Shown piece by piece: positions 1 to 9,113 of a stretch of DNA of 64,000 bases. The stretch is from contig NZ_CP051201.1 in NCBI RefSeq assembly GCF_024181285.1, forward strand, positions 2,542,001-2,606,000, read 5' to 3'. The notes under the pieces are model-generated. The model was not told the DNA's origin, searched no databases, and worked only from the letters and a program-made list of their open reading frames with translations. Positions within the stretch are counted from its first letter, which is position 1. Each line of letters begins with the position of its first letter. The stretch is from Treponema sp. OMZ 790. Its GTDB lineage: Bacteria; Spirochaetota; Spirochaetia; Treponematales; Treponemataceae. Position numbers and translations under genes: made by a program.

Positions 1-61
1 GGGGCTTACCTTATTTTTAGAACATTATTGCATAAAAATTCTTTTTATTATATAGTTATTT

Positions 62-1363
62 ATGAGTGTGCCAGATATGAAACTTTTTACATGGGAAGAA
101 AAAGATGAGACCGCACAAAGATTGAAAAATCTATTAAAAAATCAAAATAAATTTTCTTTTACCGAAAACAAGATAAAAAGTTTTAATGCAGACATTGCAA
201 AAAATTTATATATAGAATCGGATAACCTCTATGCCCTCCTTTTTTTACAAAAAGATTATAAAGAAAAAATAAAAATAATATACATTGACCCTCCGTATAA
301 TACAGGTAAAAAATTTACTTATGCCGATAATTTTCAAAGCAAGGCCGAATGGATGAATTATCTTTATATAAGATTGAGCCTCGCAAAAACCTTATTAAGT
401 AATGACGGACTTATTTTTATAAGCATTGACGATAAGGCCTATCCTTATTTAAGAATCATCCTTGATGAAATTTTCGGTATGGAAAATTTTATTTCTACCC
501 TCGTCTGGAATAATTCTACCGGCGGAGGCTTGCGGAAAAAACATATCAACACATCGCATGAGTACATCGTCTTATATGCCAAGGATAAAACTAAGGTAAA
601 GCCCATGACAGCCCCGATGCCTGAAAAGGCAAAAAAAATGTATAAATACAAGGATGATGACGGACGATTTTTTAGGTACCAGCAATTTGCGTGGAAAAAT
701 AAAACGCAAGCCAAAAACCAAAGATATCCTATAAAAACTCCTGACGGAAATTTTATAATCCCAAAAGATGGTTATATTTACCGCTTTGTCGAAAAAACTT
801 TTTTAAACCTTTTAGAAAAAAATTTAATAGTATTTAAAAAAACGGACAAATCCGTTTTTAAAGAGATAAACGGCAATCCTACCCGGTGGACGGTTTGGGT
901 AAAAACCTATCTTAAAAAAGAAGAAAAAACCGTTCCTAAATCGCTCCTCCCAACGGAGTATGTTAAAACAAATATACAAAGTGCTTATGAACAAAAAGTT
1001 TTATTTGGAGCAAAGGTTTTCGATTATGCAAAGCCTGTAACTCTTTTAAAATATCTTTTTAAACTGGTTCCCGATTCTGAGGATGCAATTATCTTAGATT
1101 TTTTTTCGGGCTCGGCAGCAACAGCCCAAGCTGTAATGGAACTAAACGCAGAGTTTAACGAAACCCGAAAATTTATTTTGGTACAAAGGGACGAGCCCTG
1201 CCCTGAGGACTCCCCTGCCCTCAAAGCCGGTTTTAAAACGATAGCCGAGCTGGGCAGGGAAAGAATTATAAGAGCCTCCGCCCTAATCCAAAAACGGTTC
1301 CCGGAAAAAACTTTCGGGTTCAAGTATTTGGAATTAAGCGGAGAGAATGGCCCTACTTTTTAA
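62..1363 (+). CDS. DNA adenine-N6 methyltransferase, type III Mod-like (class beta)
   Basis: Predicted to transfer a methyl group from S-adenosylmethionine to adenine N6 in DNA. The catalytic motif DPPYNTG lies at residues 76-82 and the SAM-binding motif DFFSGSA at about 346-352. Catalytic before SAM-binding is the beta-class order of type III Mod and some type II enzymes. The region between (about 140-330) should hold the target-recognition segment. At 433 aa it is shorter than typical type III Mod proteins (about 600 aa). An in-frame TAG at 53-55 means the ORF cannot extend upstream, and no good ribosome site precedes the ATG. No restriction (Res) gene follows: the next gene is convergent and overlaps by 11 bp. 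A partner could lie outside the window. Recognition sequence unknown. Confidence 0.85.
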   Translation: MSVPDMKLFTWEEKDETAQRLKNLLKNQNKFSFTENKIKSFNADIAKNLYIESDNLYALLFLQKDYKEKIKIIYIDPPYNTGKKFTYADNFQSKAEWMNYLYIRLSLAKTLLSNDGLIFISIDDKAYPYLRIILDEIFGMENFISTLVWNNSTGGGLRKKHINTSHEYIVLYAKDKTKVKPMTAPMPEKAKKMYKYKDDDGRFFRYQQFAWKNKTQAKNQRYPIKTPDGNFIIPKDGYIYRFVEKTFLNLLEKNLIVFKKTDKSVFKEINGNPTRWTVWVKTYLKKEEKTVPKSLLPTEYVKTNIQSAYEQKVLFGAKVFDYAKPVTLLKYLFKLVPDSEDAIILDFFSGSAATAQAVMELNAEFNETRKFILVQRDEPCPEDSPALKAGFKTIAELGRERIIRASALIQKRFPEKTFGFKYLELSGENGPTF

Positions 1364-3326
1364 GATGTTTTTCAAACCAGTTGAAGATCTCGGTTAAACG
1401 GCGGATTCGGTGCTTGGGCTTTCCTGTTCGGGAGAGGTCATGATTTTCCCCGTGGAACAAAACAAGCTTAGCTTCGCAGCCGTGATATTTGAGGGCCGTA
1501 AACATTTGGAAGGCGCAGGCCTCAAAACAGCGGTAGTCCTCATCCGATTGAATAAAAAGAGTCGGAGTCTTGCACTTATCGGCATACTTGAGGGGACTGT
1601 GATCCCACATTTTTTCTACCCCCTTCCAAGGCGTAACATCTCCGTTTTGATCCGAGTTAAAATAATAACCGATATCGGTTATTCCGAATTTGGAAATCCA
1701 GTTAGAAATAGAACGCTGGGAGCAGGCTGCAGCAAAGCGGTTTGTGTGGCCGATAATCCAGTTAGTCATAAAGCCGCCGTAGGAGCCGCCCATAACGCCT
1801 ACCCTATCCTTGTCGATGTCCTTGTATTTTTTTAGAACTTCATCGGTTAATTTCATTAAGTCGGAGTAATCGATTGTACCGTACTTGCCCCGAATGTCGG
1901 CAAAGCCCCGGCCCATTCCGTCGGCACCGCGAGGGTTTGTATAAAACACAAAGTAGCCTGATTGGGCTAAAAACTGCATCTCGTGATAAAAGATTGAACC
2001 GTAAACAGTCTTAGGCCCACCGTGGATGGTCAAAATACCGGGATATTTTTTTCCGGCCTTGTAGTTTAAGGGTTTTAAAACAAAGCCGTGGAGTTTAACG
2101 CCGTCATTTGTAAACTCGAATTCTTCGGGAACAATCTTTTGAAGTTTTGAAGCGTAAGCATTGTGCTTTGTAAGACAGTTTTCTTTTTCGCCGTCAAAAA
2201 GATAAACTTCCTGCAATTCCTGCTTTCTAAACCCGATAAAAAGAATTTTTTCTTCATTAACGGCAAAGCAATCTACCGAGCCCTTTTCTGTAATAACTTG
2301 TTTTAATTCTCCTTTTTCGTCAATGACATTTACAAAAGAAGAATCATCCTCGGTTGTAATAAAATAATATTTTCCGTCCTTGACATGGGAGTTAGCTCCG
2401 CCCCCGTACCTTGAATCTGAACCTACGGAATTCCATAAGCTCTTGTCGTAATTCTTGGGCGAAATCATCTTGGCTCCGGTTCCGGTTTTGGGGATAAGAT
2501 AAATATCGGCATCTTGATTTACGCCGTATTTTTTGCCGTCGGCACCCGTATAAAGAATTTTATCTGCGAAGAATTTGGCATCGGCATACATAAAATCTTG
2601 ACCGGCATTTAAGAGCTTTGCTTTTTTGGTTTTTAAGGGCATGAGCATGAGCTCGTTATAGATGGGCATCTTATCTGTATAAGTAGACTTTGTAAATAAA
2701 ATCTCTTGGGTCTTTTTATTGAAGTCAAAGCCGTCAACCTGAGTAAACTCATCTGTGAGGGCCGTACCCTTCATGTTTGAAAGATTGTAAACAAAGAGCC
2801 TGTTCCTCTTGCGTGAGGTAAAACCGCCTCCGTTGCTCCAAAAAGGAATCTCTTCAAAGGTCTCATAATCAGCCTCGTCTTTTTTTGCTTCTTCGGCCTT
2901 TTCTTTAGGCAGCTTTTTAAACGGGTCATCCTTCCATGAGTGTAAAACGACAGCCGTCTTTTTATCGGCAAATTCCATTTTTAAAACGGGATGGGGAAAG
3001 GTGTAGGCAAGCAAGGCTTCACCGCCCGACACTGGAATAGAATAAACAAAGGTTTTCTCTTTTTCTTCCTTTTCCTTTTTTGTTCTTCTTGCAGAAAAAA
3101 GAAGCCTGTCTCCGTCAAAGCCGTAAAAAGAATTTACGTCCTCGCCCGTCAACTGTTTGGTCTTTTTTGTTTCCATGTCCAAAAGAAAAAGGGCCTTGTT
3201 ATAATCGTTTTCGGTCAAGTCGGCATGGGCACACACATAGGCCGCATATTTTCCGTCTTCCGAAAATTTAACATTGCTTAAAAAAGCGTAATTTTTAAAA
3301 TCGTCCAACTTTATTGTTTTCATCAA
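1353..3326 (-). CDS. S9 family peptidase (prolyl oligopeptidase / acylaminoacyl-peptidase type)
   Basis: Serine peptidase expected to cleave short peptides, in keeping with a peptide-consuming organism. Residues 1-390 resemble the WD/propeller-like N-terminal half of the family. The C-terminal alpha/beta-hydrolase domain (about 400-657) carries GGSYGG with the nucleophile at Ser515, a probable catalytic Asp597 in SDEDYRC, and His629 in GENHD. No signal peptide is evident, so it is probably cytoplasmic. Start ATG is preceded by an AAAGGAG ribosome site. The 3' end overlaps the convergent methyltransferase gene by 11 bp. Exact substrate class (acylaminoacyl- versus dipeptidyl-peptidase) cannot be decided here. 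Confidence 0.9.
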   Translation of the reverse strand: MMKTIKLDDFKNYAFLSNVKFSEDGKYAAYVCAHADLTENDYNKALFLLDMETKKTKQLTGEDVNSFYGFDGDRLLFSARRTKKEKEEKEKTFVYSIPVSGGEALLAYTFPHPVLKMEFADKKTAVVLHSWKDDPFKKLPKEKAEEAKKDEADYETFEEIPFWSNGGGFTSRKRNRLFVYNLSNMKGTALTDEFTQVDGFDFNKKTQEILFTKSTYTDKMPIYNELMLMPLKTKKAKLLNAGQDFMYADAKFFADKILYTGADGKKYGVNQDADIYLIPKTGTGAKMISPKNYDKSLWNSVGSDSRYGGGANSHVKDGKYYFITTEDDSSFVNVIDEKGELKQVITEKGSVDCFAVNEEKILFIGFRKQELQEVYLFDGEKENCLTKHNAYASKLQKIVPEEFEFTNDGVKLHGFVLKPLNYKAGKKYPGILTIHGGPKTVYGSIFYHEMQFLAQSGYFVFYTNPRGADGMGRGFADIRGKYGTIDYSDLMKLTDEVLKKYKDIDKDRVGVMGGSYGGFMTNWIIGHTNRFAAACSQRSISNWISKFGITDIGYYFNSDQNGDVTPWKGVEKMWDHSPLKYADKCKTPTLFIQSDEDYRCFEACAFQMFTALKYHGCEAKLVLFHGENHDLSRTGKPKHRIRRLTEIFNWFEKHLKK

Positions 3327-3354
3327 AGTTCTCCTTTAAAATTTTTGTTAAATA

Positions 3355-3383
3355 ACTATAACACTATTAAGAAGTTTGAACAA
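3355..3383 (-). promoter_or_regulatory. Candidate sigma-70 promoter of the S9 peptidase gene
   Basis: On the minus strand, TTGTTC (3378-3383) and TATAGT (3355-3360) are separated by 17 bp, about 30 bp upstream of the start codon. The -35 match is moderate, so this is a motif-based inference. Confidence 0.45.
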
Positions 3384-3395
3384 GGGGAGACATCC

Positions 3396-5540
3396 TTATT
3401 TTGAAATTAAAACTACAACCGTACGGGCCAGTACAACATACACTTGCTGGTTCATAATTTGCTCGGCAGCTTCTTCATCCAAAAAATCTTTGCCGCTTGT
3501 GTACGAGGTGTCTATCAGGCGGTGCCAAATTTTTCCGCCTGAAGAAGGAGGAGGAAGTCTTACCGTCATATCGTTATTGTAACTATTGGCCATAACATAA
3601 AAATCGTTGTCGTCTTCATCACTTTCCAAATTGATTTTATTTCCGTCTATTAAAAAGGCTAAAAAATTAGAAGGCTTGGTCCAGTCCGGAGTTTTAGCCT
3701 GATAATCAAACCATGTAATATCATTCGGGGTTCCGTTATTTTTAGGCACACCTGTAAAAAAATGTTTTCTTAAAAAAGAAAAATGTCTTTTTCTCAAGTT
3801 TACAAGTTTTTTTGTGAATTCAAAAAAGTCCTTATTTTCTTCAACAAGTTCCCAATCAAACCAAGACATTTCATTGTCCTGGCAATAGGTATTGTTGTTA
3901 CCGTTTTGTGTACGGAATACCTCATCTCCCATGTTAATCATAGGTGTGCCCGCCGAAAGAATAAGGGTTGTCAAAATATTTTTTGCAGACCTCATCCTCA
4001 TAAGCTCAACCTCGTTAGAAGCCCGTCCCTCTATTCCGTGATTATAGCTTAAATTTTCATTTGAACCGTCACGGTTATTTTCTCCGTTTTCTTCATTATG
4101 TTTTTCGGAGTAGCTTAATAAGTCCCAGAGGGTAAAGCCGTCATGGCAGCAAACAAAATTTATTGACTGATAAGGCCGTCTTCCGCTCTGAAAATATAAA
4201 TCCGATGAACCGGTTACCCTGCTTGCTAAGTGCTTTATGTCGGGATTCGGCTGAAGCCAAAACTGCCTGACCGAATTCCTAAATAAATCGTTCCACTCTG
4301 CCCAGCGTCCCGGGAATTTTCCAACCATGTAGGCGCCGGCGGCATCCCAAGCTTCAGCTATAATCTTTGTAGAATGAAGCGCAGGATCATCCGCTATAGC
4401 CTGTATCATAAAAGAATTGAAATCTATATTTCCGGTTTTATTTCGTGCCAAAACAGGAGCCAAATCAAAACGGAATCCGTCCACATGCATTTCGGTTACC
4501 CAATAACGTAAGCAATCCAGAATAAATTTTATGACCGGAGTTTCCGATGCCTTTATACTATTACCGCAGCCTGAAAAGTTTTTATAATAAAGCTTATTAT
4601 CTTCAAGATGATAGTAAATGGAATTATCAAATCCTTTAAAAGAAAAAACGGGTCCGTTTTCGTTTCCCTCTGCGGTATGATTAAACACCACATCCAATAT
4701 TATTTCGATACCTGCCTTATGAAACTCCCTCACCATGAATTTAAACTCGTTTACGGCATTGCCAGGATCTTCGGCATAGAGGGCCTTAGGGGCAAAAAAA
4801 GCAATGGTACTGTAACCCCAATAATTTTTTAACCTGAGGCCTGTTTTCGGGTTCACGTTCATATTTTCGTTTTCATCAAATTCAAAAACCGGCAGGAGCT
4901 CAAGAGAGGTAATTCCCAAATCCTTTAAATACGGAATCAGCTCCACGAGCCCCGAATATTTACCGCGCTTTGTAGGGCTTATCTTATCATTCAAAAAAGA
5001 AAAACCTTTTACATGAGCTTCATATATTACACATTTTTGAAGCGGAATGTTTAAGGGCCTATCCCCCTGCCAATCGAATTCCCTTTCATCTACAACAACA
5101 CATTTAGGAAAGCCTTTTGCCGTCGGCTTATGTTGATTTTTACCGCCTGCAGCCTTACCGCTTATTTGATTAAAAGTCTGCTCCGAATTGAATATGGAAT
5201 GAGCACTTATAAGCCGCGCATAAGGATCGAGCAAGTAATTATTTGTATCGAATAAATGGCCGGCTGAGGGTAAAAAATCCCCGTCTGCCGTATACAGATA
5301 AAAGGCCCAATTTTTCAGCCCGGCAACAAAAACATGCCAAATATCCCCTGTCCTATTTATTTGAGGATCAAGCCTATAGGAAATTGCAGGTTCGGAATCT
5401 TCCAATGTTTCAAATAAATGAAGAACTATTTCTTTTGCATTTCCGGAAAAAATACTAAAATTTACACCATCGGGGTTCAGCTGTGCCCCAAGAGGAGTTG
5501 TTCTTCCTTGAAAAAAAGATAAATCGTTCATATTCATCAT
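3396..5540 (-). CDS. glgX: Glycogen debranching enzyme GlgX (GH13 isoamylase type)
   Basis: Hydrolyses alpha-1,6 branches of glycogen or limit dextrin in the cytoplasm. The N-terminus (about 12-110) looks like a CBM48 domain, followed by the GH13 barrel. Visible conserved regions are DVVFNHT (about 283-289), GFRFD with the nucleophile Asp359, IIAEAWD with the acid/base Glu396, and CCHDG with Asp467. Length (714 aa) fits the family. Several Met codons cluster at the start (MMNMNDL) and no Shine-Dalgarno is obvious. A TATACT hexamer ends only 3 bases before the first ATG, so initiation at the third Met or a near-leaderless transcript is possible. No other glycogen gene is adjacent. Confidence 0.92.
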   Translation of the reverse strand: MMNMNDLSFFQGRTTPLGAQLNPDGVNFSIFSGNAKEIVLHLFETLEDSEPAISYRLDPQINRTGDIWHVFVAGLKNWAFYLYTADGDFLPSAGHLFDTNNYLLDPYARLISAHSIFNSEQTFNQISGKAAGGKNQHKPTAKGFPKCVVVDEREFDWQGDRPLNIPLQKCVIYEAHVKGFSFLNDKISPTKRGKYSGLVELIPYLKDLGITSLELLPVFEFDENENMNVNPKTGLRLKNYWGYSTIAFFAPKALYAEDPGNAVNEFKFMVREFHKAGIEIILDVVFNHTAEGNENGPVFSFKGFDNSIYYHLEDNKLYYKNFSGCGNSIKASETPVIKFILDCLRYWVTEMHVDGFRFDLAPVLARNKTGNIDFNSFMIQAIADDPALHSTKIIAEAWDAAGAYMVGKFPGRWAEWNDLFRNSVRQFWLQPNPDIKHLASRVTGSSDLYFQSGRRPYQSINFVCCHDGFTLWDLLSYSEKHNEENGENNRDGSNENLSYNHGIEGRASNEVELMRMRSAKNILTTLILSAGTPMINMGDEVFRTQNGNNNTYCQDNEMSWFDWELVEENKDFFEFTKKLVNLRKRHFSFLRKHFFTGVPKNNGTPNDITWFDYQAKTPDWTKPSNFLAFLIDGNKINLESDEDDNDFYVMANSYNNDMTVRLPPPSSGGKIWHRLIDTSYTSGKDFLDEEAAEQIMNQQVYVVLARTVVVLISK

Positions 5541-5600
5541 TAAAGTATAGTATGTATTTCAAATTTATGCTATAATATAAGATATATTTTAAAGGAAATA

Positions 5601-6911
5601 ATGATGAAAAAGGTACCTATAATAAGCACAATAAAAACTACAGTAAACGGCTTAAAAGATGCTGCAGCAAATATTGAAAACGTAGACATTGCAGTTCTTG
5701 ACAAGTATGAAAACATTGTTTCATTCTTTAAATATGAAATGCCTGAAATTAAAATTATTGATTTCGCGGATCCCAATATCGACGCCGAATCTTGTGTCAG
5801 AATTATAAAAGAAGACCCATGGCTTTTGTTCGGAGGAATCATTGCAATTACCGAAACTCGCCATGAAAAAGCAAAACTTGAACAAATAAAAGAACCTAAC
5901 TTTTTGTTTGTCTGTACAAGAAAAGATTTTGAAAAAAACACACAACAAATTATAAAGATTTTAAACCAACATCAACATTTTCTTTTTAATCGAGGAATGC
6001 ATCAAAGACCTGATGAAAAAGAAACAGGGCACTTTGTAAGTGATACCGATCCGTTCGAAATAGTTTTTTATGCTAACCTAATCGGAACTTATCTTTACAA
6101 CACCGACAGAGTTAATGAAGAGGAAAGATCTTCACTTCAAACGGCAATGATGGAGTTTTTACTTAATGCAGTAGAACACGGAAACTGCAACATCTCTTAT
6201 GAAGAAAAAAACAAATGGCTGCGAAGCGGAAAAAACATGCTTGATTTAATTGCTGAAAAACAAAAACAGCCCGAAATCAAAAAGAAAAAAGTTTATATCA
6301 CATATTCTGTACTGCCCGAAAAAACAAAGATAACCATTAAGGATGAAGGAAACGGCTTCGATTGGAAAAGTCATCTTGAAGCAGATTTTGAAGCCGGCCT
6401 GCACGGTATGGGCATCAAGCTTTCGCAGACTCTCGTAAAAAATATCAGATACAATAATATCGGAAATGAAGTTTCATTTGAAGTACCCAATCAAAGAAAT
6501 ATAGCCAACCTTACGCCGGCTATTTTAAAATCGCAGCAGCTTTTAACCTTTAAACATATGCAAATTGTCTGCCGCGAAAACGAAGATTCAAGCGATCTTT
6601 TTTACATAAGCTCGGGCCGGTATGCTGTATATGTAAACAATAAACTAATGTCTGTTCTGACTCCCGCAGATATTTTTATAGGCGAAATGGCTTTCTTGAT
6701 GAATGACAGAAGATCCGCTACGGTCGTATCAATTGGAGAAGGATCTCTCATTAAAATTCCTAAGATGAATTTTATGAAATTGATCGAGAAATATCCTCAT
6801 TACGGAATCTTCTTGTCCCGGCTTTTAGCAAACCGTCTGGCACGTCAATCAAAAATTACGGCAAAGCTAAAAGAAGAACAAGAAAACTTGGGCAAATCAG
6901 AAACCGATTAA
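5601..6911 (+). CDS. Fused signalling protein: receiver-like region, HATPase (RsbW-like) and cyclic-nucleotide-binding domain
   Basis: Three regions can be read. Residues 1-125 resemble a degenerate response-regulator receiver fold. Residues 150-295 form a GHKL ATPase with N-box EFLLNAVEHGN (185-195), G1 box DEGNGF (248-253) and G2 box GLHGMGI (267-273), as in RsbW-type anti-sigma kinases; no His-phosphorylation (HisKA) domain is seen. Residues 310-425 form a cNMP-binding domain whose cassette GEMAF...RRSATV (361-375) keeps the Glu and Arg that contact the phosphate-sugar. Inference: a switch coupling cAMP-type second messenger to an anti-sigma or phosphatase partner. A class III adenylate cyclase lies 8 kb away. 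A good AAAGGAAATA site precedes the ATG. Partner proteins are not in the window. Confidence 0.8.
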   Translation: MMKKVPIISTIKTTVNGLKDAAANIENVDIAVLDKYENIVSFFKYEMPEIKIIDFADPNIDAESCVRIIKEDPWLLFGGIIAITETRHEKAKLEQIKEPNFLFVCTRKDFEKNTQQIIKILNQHQHFLFNRGMHQRPDEKETGHFVSDTDPFEIVFYANLIGTYLYNTDRVNEEERSSLQTAMMEFLLNAVEHGNCNISYEEKNKWLRSGKNMLDLIAEKQKQPEIKKKKVYITYSVLPEKTKITIKDEGNGFDWKSHLEADFEAGLHGMGIKLSQTLVKNIRYNNIGNEVSFEVPNQRNIANLTPAILKSQQLLTFKHMQIVCRENEDSSDLFYISSGRYAVYVNNKLMSVLTPADIFIGEMAFLMNDRRSATVVSIGEGSLIKIPKMNFMKLIEKYPHYGIFLSRLLANRLARQSKITAKLKEEQENLGKSETD

Positions 6912-6927
6912 TGAATACAAAAATTAA

Positions 6928-8070
6928 TTAGCGGAATTCGTTTAAAATTTCTTTTAAACTTTTAACAAAGATTTCAAGTTCTTCCTTTTGTGTTGCAGGG
7001 CCTATCGAAACTCTGACTGAATTTAACTGCATTTTAGGTTCCACTTTCATCGCTTCCAAAACCGGGCGAGTCTGTTTTTTTGAAGAGCAGGCAGAACCTG
7101 TCGAAATGCAAATTCCTTTTTCGGACAAACAACGCACAAGCACTTCACCCGTCAATTCTTTAACCGCAAACTGTAAAATCCACAGCGAAAACTTATCTTT
7201 TTGCTGAGGACGAACTTCCGGAATAAAACTTAAACCCTCAATGCCGGCCAGTTCTTCAATTAAAAAATCCATTAATTCTTTTGCATGAAAAAGATAATCA
7301 CCTAAGTTTTCATGATATTTTTTAAGACAGCCGGAAAGGGCTAAAATACCTGCAAGGTTTTCAGTTCCGGGTCTAATACCTCCTTCTTGCCCGCCCCCGC
7401 GGATAAAGGCTTCAATATTTTTTGCAAGATACAAAAAACCGATTCCTCTGGGCGCGCCTATTTTATGCCCGCTAAACGATGCGGAATGAACGGGCAGTTT
7501 TGAAAGCTCAAACGGAATCTTACCTATAGCCTGCACCGCATCGGTATGAAAGTGAATTTTTCTTTTTCCCTTAGAATACTCTTCAAGGGCCTTGCCTATT
7601 TCGGATATGGGTTGGATTGCTCCGGTTTCATTGTTTACGGCCATAACCGAAACAAAGGCCGTCTCTGAATCTATGGTTTTTAAAACCGCATCGGCACTTA
7701 TAAAACCGTTTTTATCGGCCGGAATTTGCAAAATCTTATAACCTCTGGCCTTCATTACATGAGCCTGCTCCCGGACTGCAGAATGCTCTATATTGCTTAC
7801 CGCAATCGAACATGCAGAAGGTAAAGATAAAAGAGAAAGCATCGGAATGTTATCGCCTTCGGTTCCTCCGGACGTAAAAATTATATGCTGAGAAGATATG
7901 TTTAAAATCTCTGCAAGTTCTGCACGGGCTTCCTCAAGAATTTTTCGAGCTTCTTTACCCATAAAATGTTTTGCAGAAGGGTTTGCAAAGTATTCAAAAG
8001 ATTTTTTTAAGGCCTCAGTAATTATGACCTCTTGAGGGAGAGCTGTCGCGGCCCAATCCAAATAAATCAT
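6928..8070 (-). CDS. Cysteine desulfurase (NifS/IscS-like, PLP-dependent)
   Basis: Removes sulfur from cysteine as a persulfide for Fe-S cluster or thio-cofactor synthesis. The PLP-lysine motif SGHKIGAPRG and the catalytic-cysteine loop STGSACSS are both present. The start is placed at MIYLDWAAT (8070), because a strong GGGAGGTGTT site precedes it and its ATG overlaps the TGA of aroB as ATGA. The longer ORF to 8121 has no such support. Last gene of a minus-strand operon with aroB and the MTA/SAH nucleosidase. No iscU-like scaffold gene is adjacent, so it may serve tRNA thiolation or general sulfur supply. Confidence 0.9.
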   Translation of the reverse strand: MIYLDWAATALPQEVIITEALKKSFEYFANPSAKHFMGKEARKILEEARAELAEILNISSQHIIFTSGGTEGDNIPMLSLLSLPSACSIAVSNIEHSAVREQAHVMKARGYKILQIPADKNGFISADAVLKTIDSETAFVSVMAVNNETGAIQPISEIGKALEEYSKGKRKIHFHTDAVQAIGKIPFELSKLPVHSASFSGHKIGAPRGIGFLYLAKNIEAFIRGGGQEGGIRPGTENLAGILALSGCLKKYHENLGDYLFHAKELMDFLIEELAGIEGLSFIPEVRPQQKDKFSLWILQFAVKELTGEVLVRCLSEKGICISTGSACSSKKQTRPVLEAMKVEPKMQLNSVRVSIGPATQKEELEIFVKSLKEILNEFR

Positions 8071-9098
8071 AACACCTCCCTGATATCTTTTTCGGAAACT
8101 TCGTAAGCAAAGGTTTCGCAAATATTTTTTTGTAAAATTAAGCGGATTTTACCGTTTATGTTTTTTTTATCTTTTTTCATTGCTTCAATTATTGAATCTG
8201 CATCAGGCAAAACCGATTGATTCATTCGGCTGTAAGACCTTATAAGAGAACAAACTTCGTCTGCATAAGCCGGATCAGTCAAGCCCAATCGCCGGCCTAT
8301 AAGCATTGCCTTTGAAATGCCCCAAGCAACAGCTTCCCCATGCGAAATTTTTGAAAAGTTTAAAACCGATTCCAAAGCATGCCCAAAACTGTGGCCTAGG
8401 TTTAAAAAAGCTCTTTCATTTTTTTCGTCAAAGTCGCGGCTGACAACCATGGCCTTAGCTTCGATGGCTTTTTTTACAAGCTCTAAACAAAGAGCATCAT
8501 CTCTTTTTAATATTTTTTCTTTTTGCAAAGCGAAAGCTCGATAAATATCTTTAGAATACAAAAGCCCCATTTTAAATATTTCGGCCAAACCTGAAAGATA
8601 TTCTTTTTTGCTCAAGGTTTTTAAAACCCCGGTACTTATGTAAATTTCATCAGCTTTAAAAAAAGTCCCGACCATGTTTTTATAGCCGTCAAAGTTTATT
8701 GCGGTCTTTCCCCCTATTGCGGCATCCGACATAGCCAAAAGGCTGGTCGGAACGAGAGTACATTTTGCGCCTCTCATATAAACTGAAGCCGCAAAGGCAG
8801 CCAAATCGCAGACGAGTCCGCCGCCGACACCGATAAAAACCGAATTTCGGCTTAAGCCCGCATCAAGGGCTGTTTTCAATATGAGAAGAAGCGAAGTGAA
8901 ATTCTTATTTTCTTCTCCGGCTTCAATAATAACCAAGGGTAAATCGGAGCGGAAATTCTTTGCGCTCTTTGCAATAGGAGCAGTATTGGAATCGGCAATA
9001 TACATTCCGCCATGCGAATCTACACACGGCAAAAATAGAGCATCACAATAAAAAACTTCGGTTTTTCCTTGAACTGTTGTAAAACTAAAACTATCCAT
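8067..9098 (-). CDS. aroB: 3-dehydroquinate synthase
   Basis: Second step of the shikimate pathway: converts DAHP to 3-dehydroquinate using NAD+ and a divalent metal. Seen: the NAD-binding stretch GVGGGLVCDLAAFAAS, the conserved VPTSLLAMSDAAIGGKTAIN, and metal-ligand regions around LAEIFKMG and GHSFGHALE. The first in-frame start is a TTG at 9107, but the ATG at 9098 (MDSFSF) is preferred. The ribosome site is weak and translation may be coupled to the nucleosidase gene ending at 9114. The 3' end overlaps the cysteine desulfurase start by 4 bp. No other aro gene is in the window. Confidence 0.93.
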   Translation of the reverse strand: MDSFSFTTVQGKTEVFYCDALFLPCVDSHGGMYIADSNTAPIAKSAKNFRSDLPLVIIEAGEENKNFTSLLLILKTALDAGLSRNSVFIGVGGGLVCDLAAFAASVYMRGAKCTLVPTSLLAMSDAAIGGKTAINFDGYKNMVGTFFKADEIYISTGVLKTLSKKEYLSGLAEIFKMGLLYSKDIYRAFALQKEKILKRDDALCLELVKKAIEAKAMVVSRDFDEKNERAFLNLGHSFGHALESVLNFSKISHGEAVAWGISKAMLIGRRLGLTDPAYADEVCSLIRSYSRMNQSVLPDADSIIEAMKKDKKNINGKIRLILQKNICETFAYEVSEKDIREVL

Positions 9099-9113
9099 AA
9101 TTATCAAAATACT

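Noticed and set aside
1410..1835. 141-codon plus-strand ORF
   Set aside because: Antisense to the catalytic domain of the S9 peptidase; no ribosome site or family resemblance.
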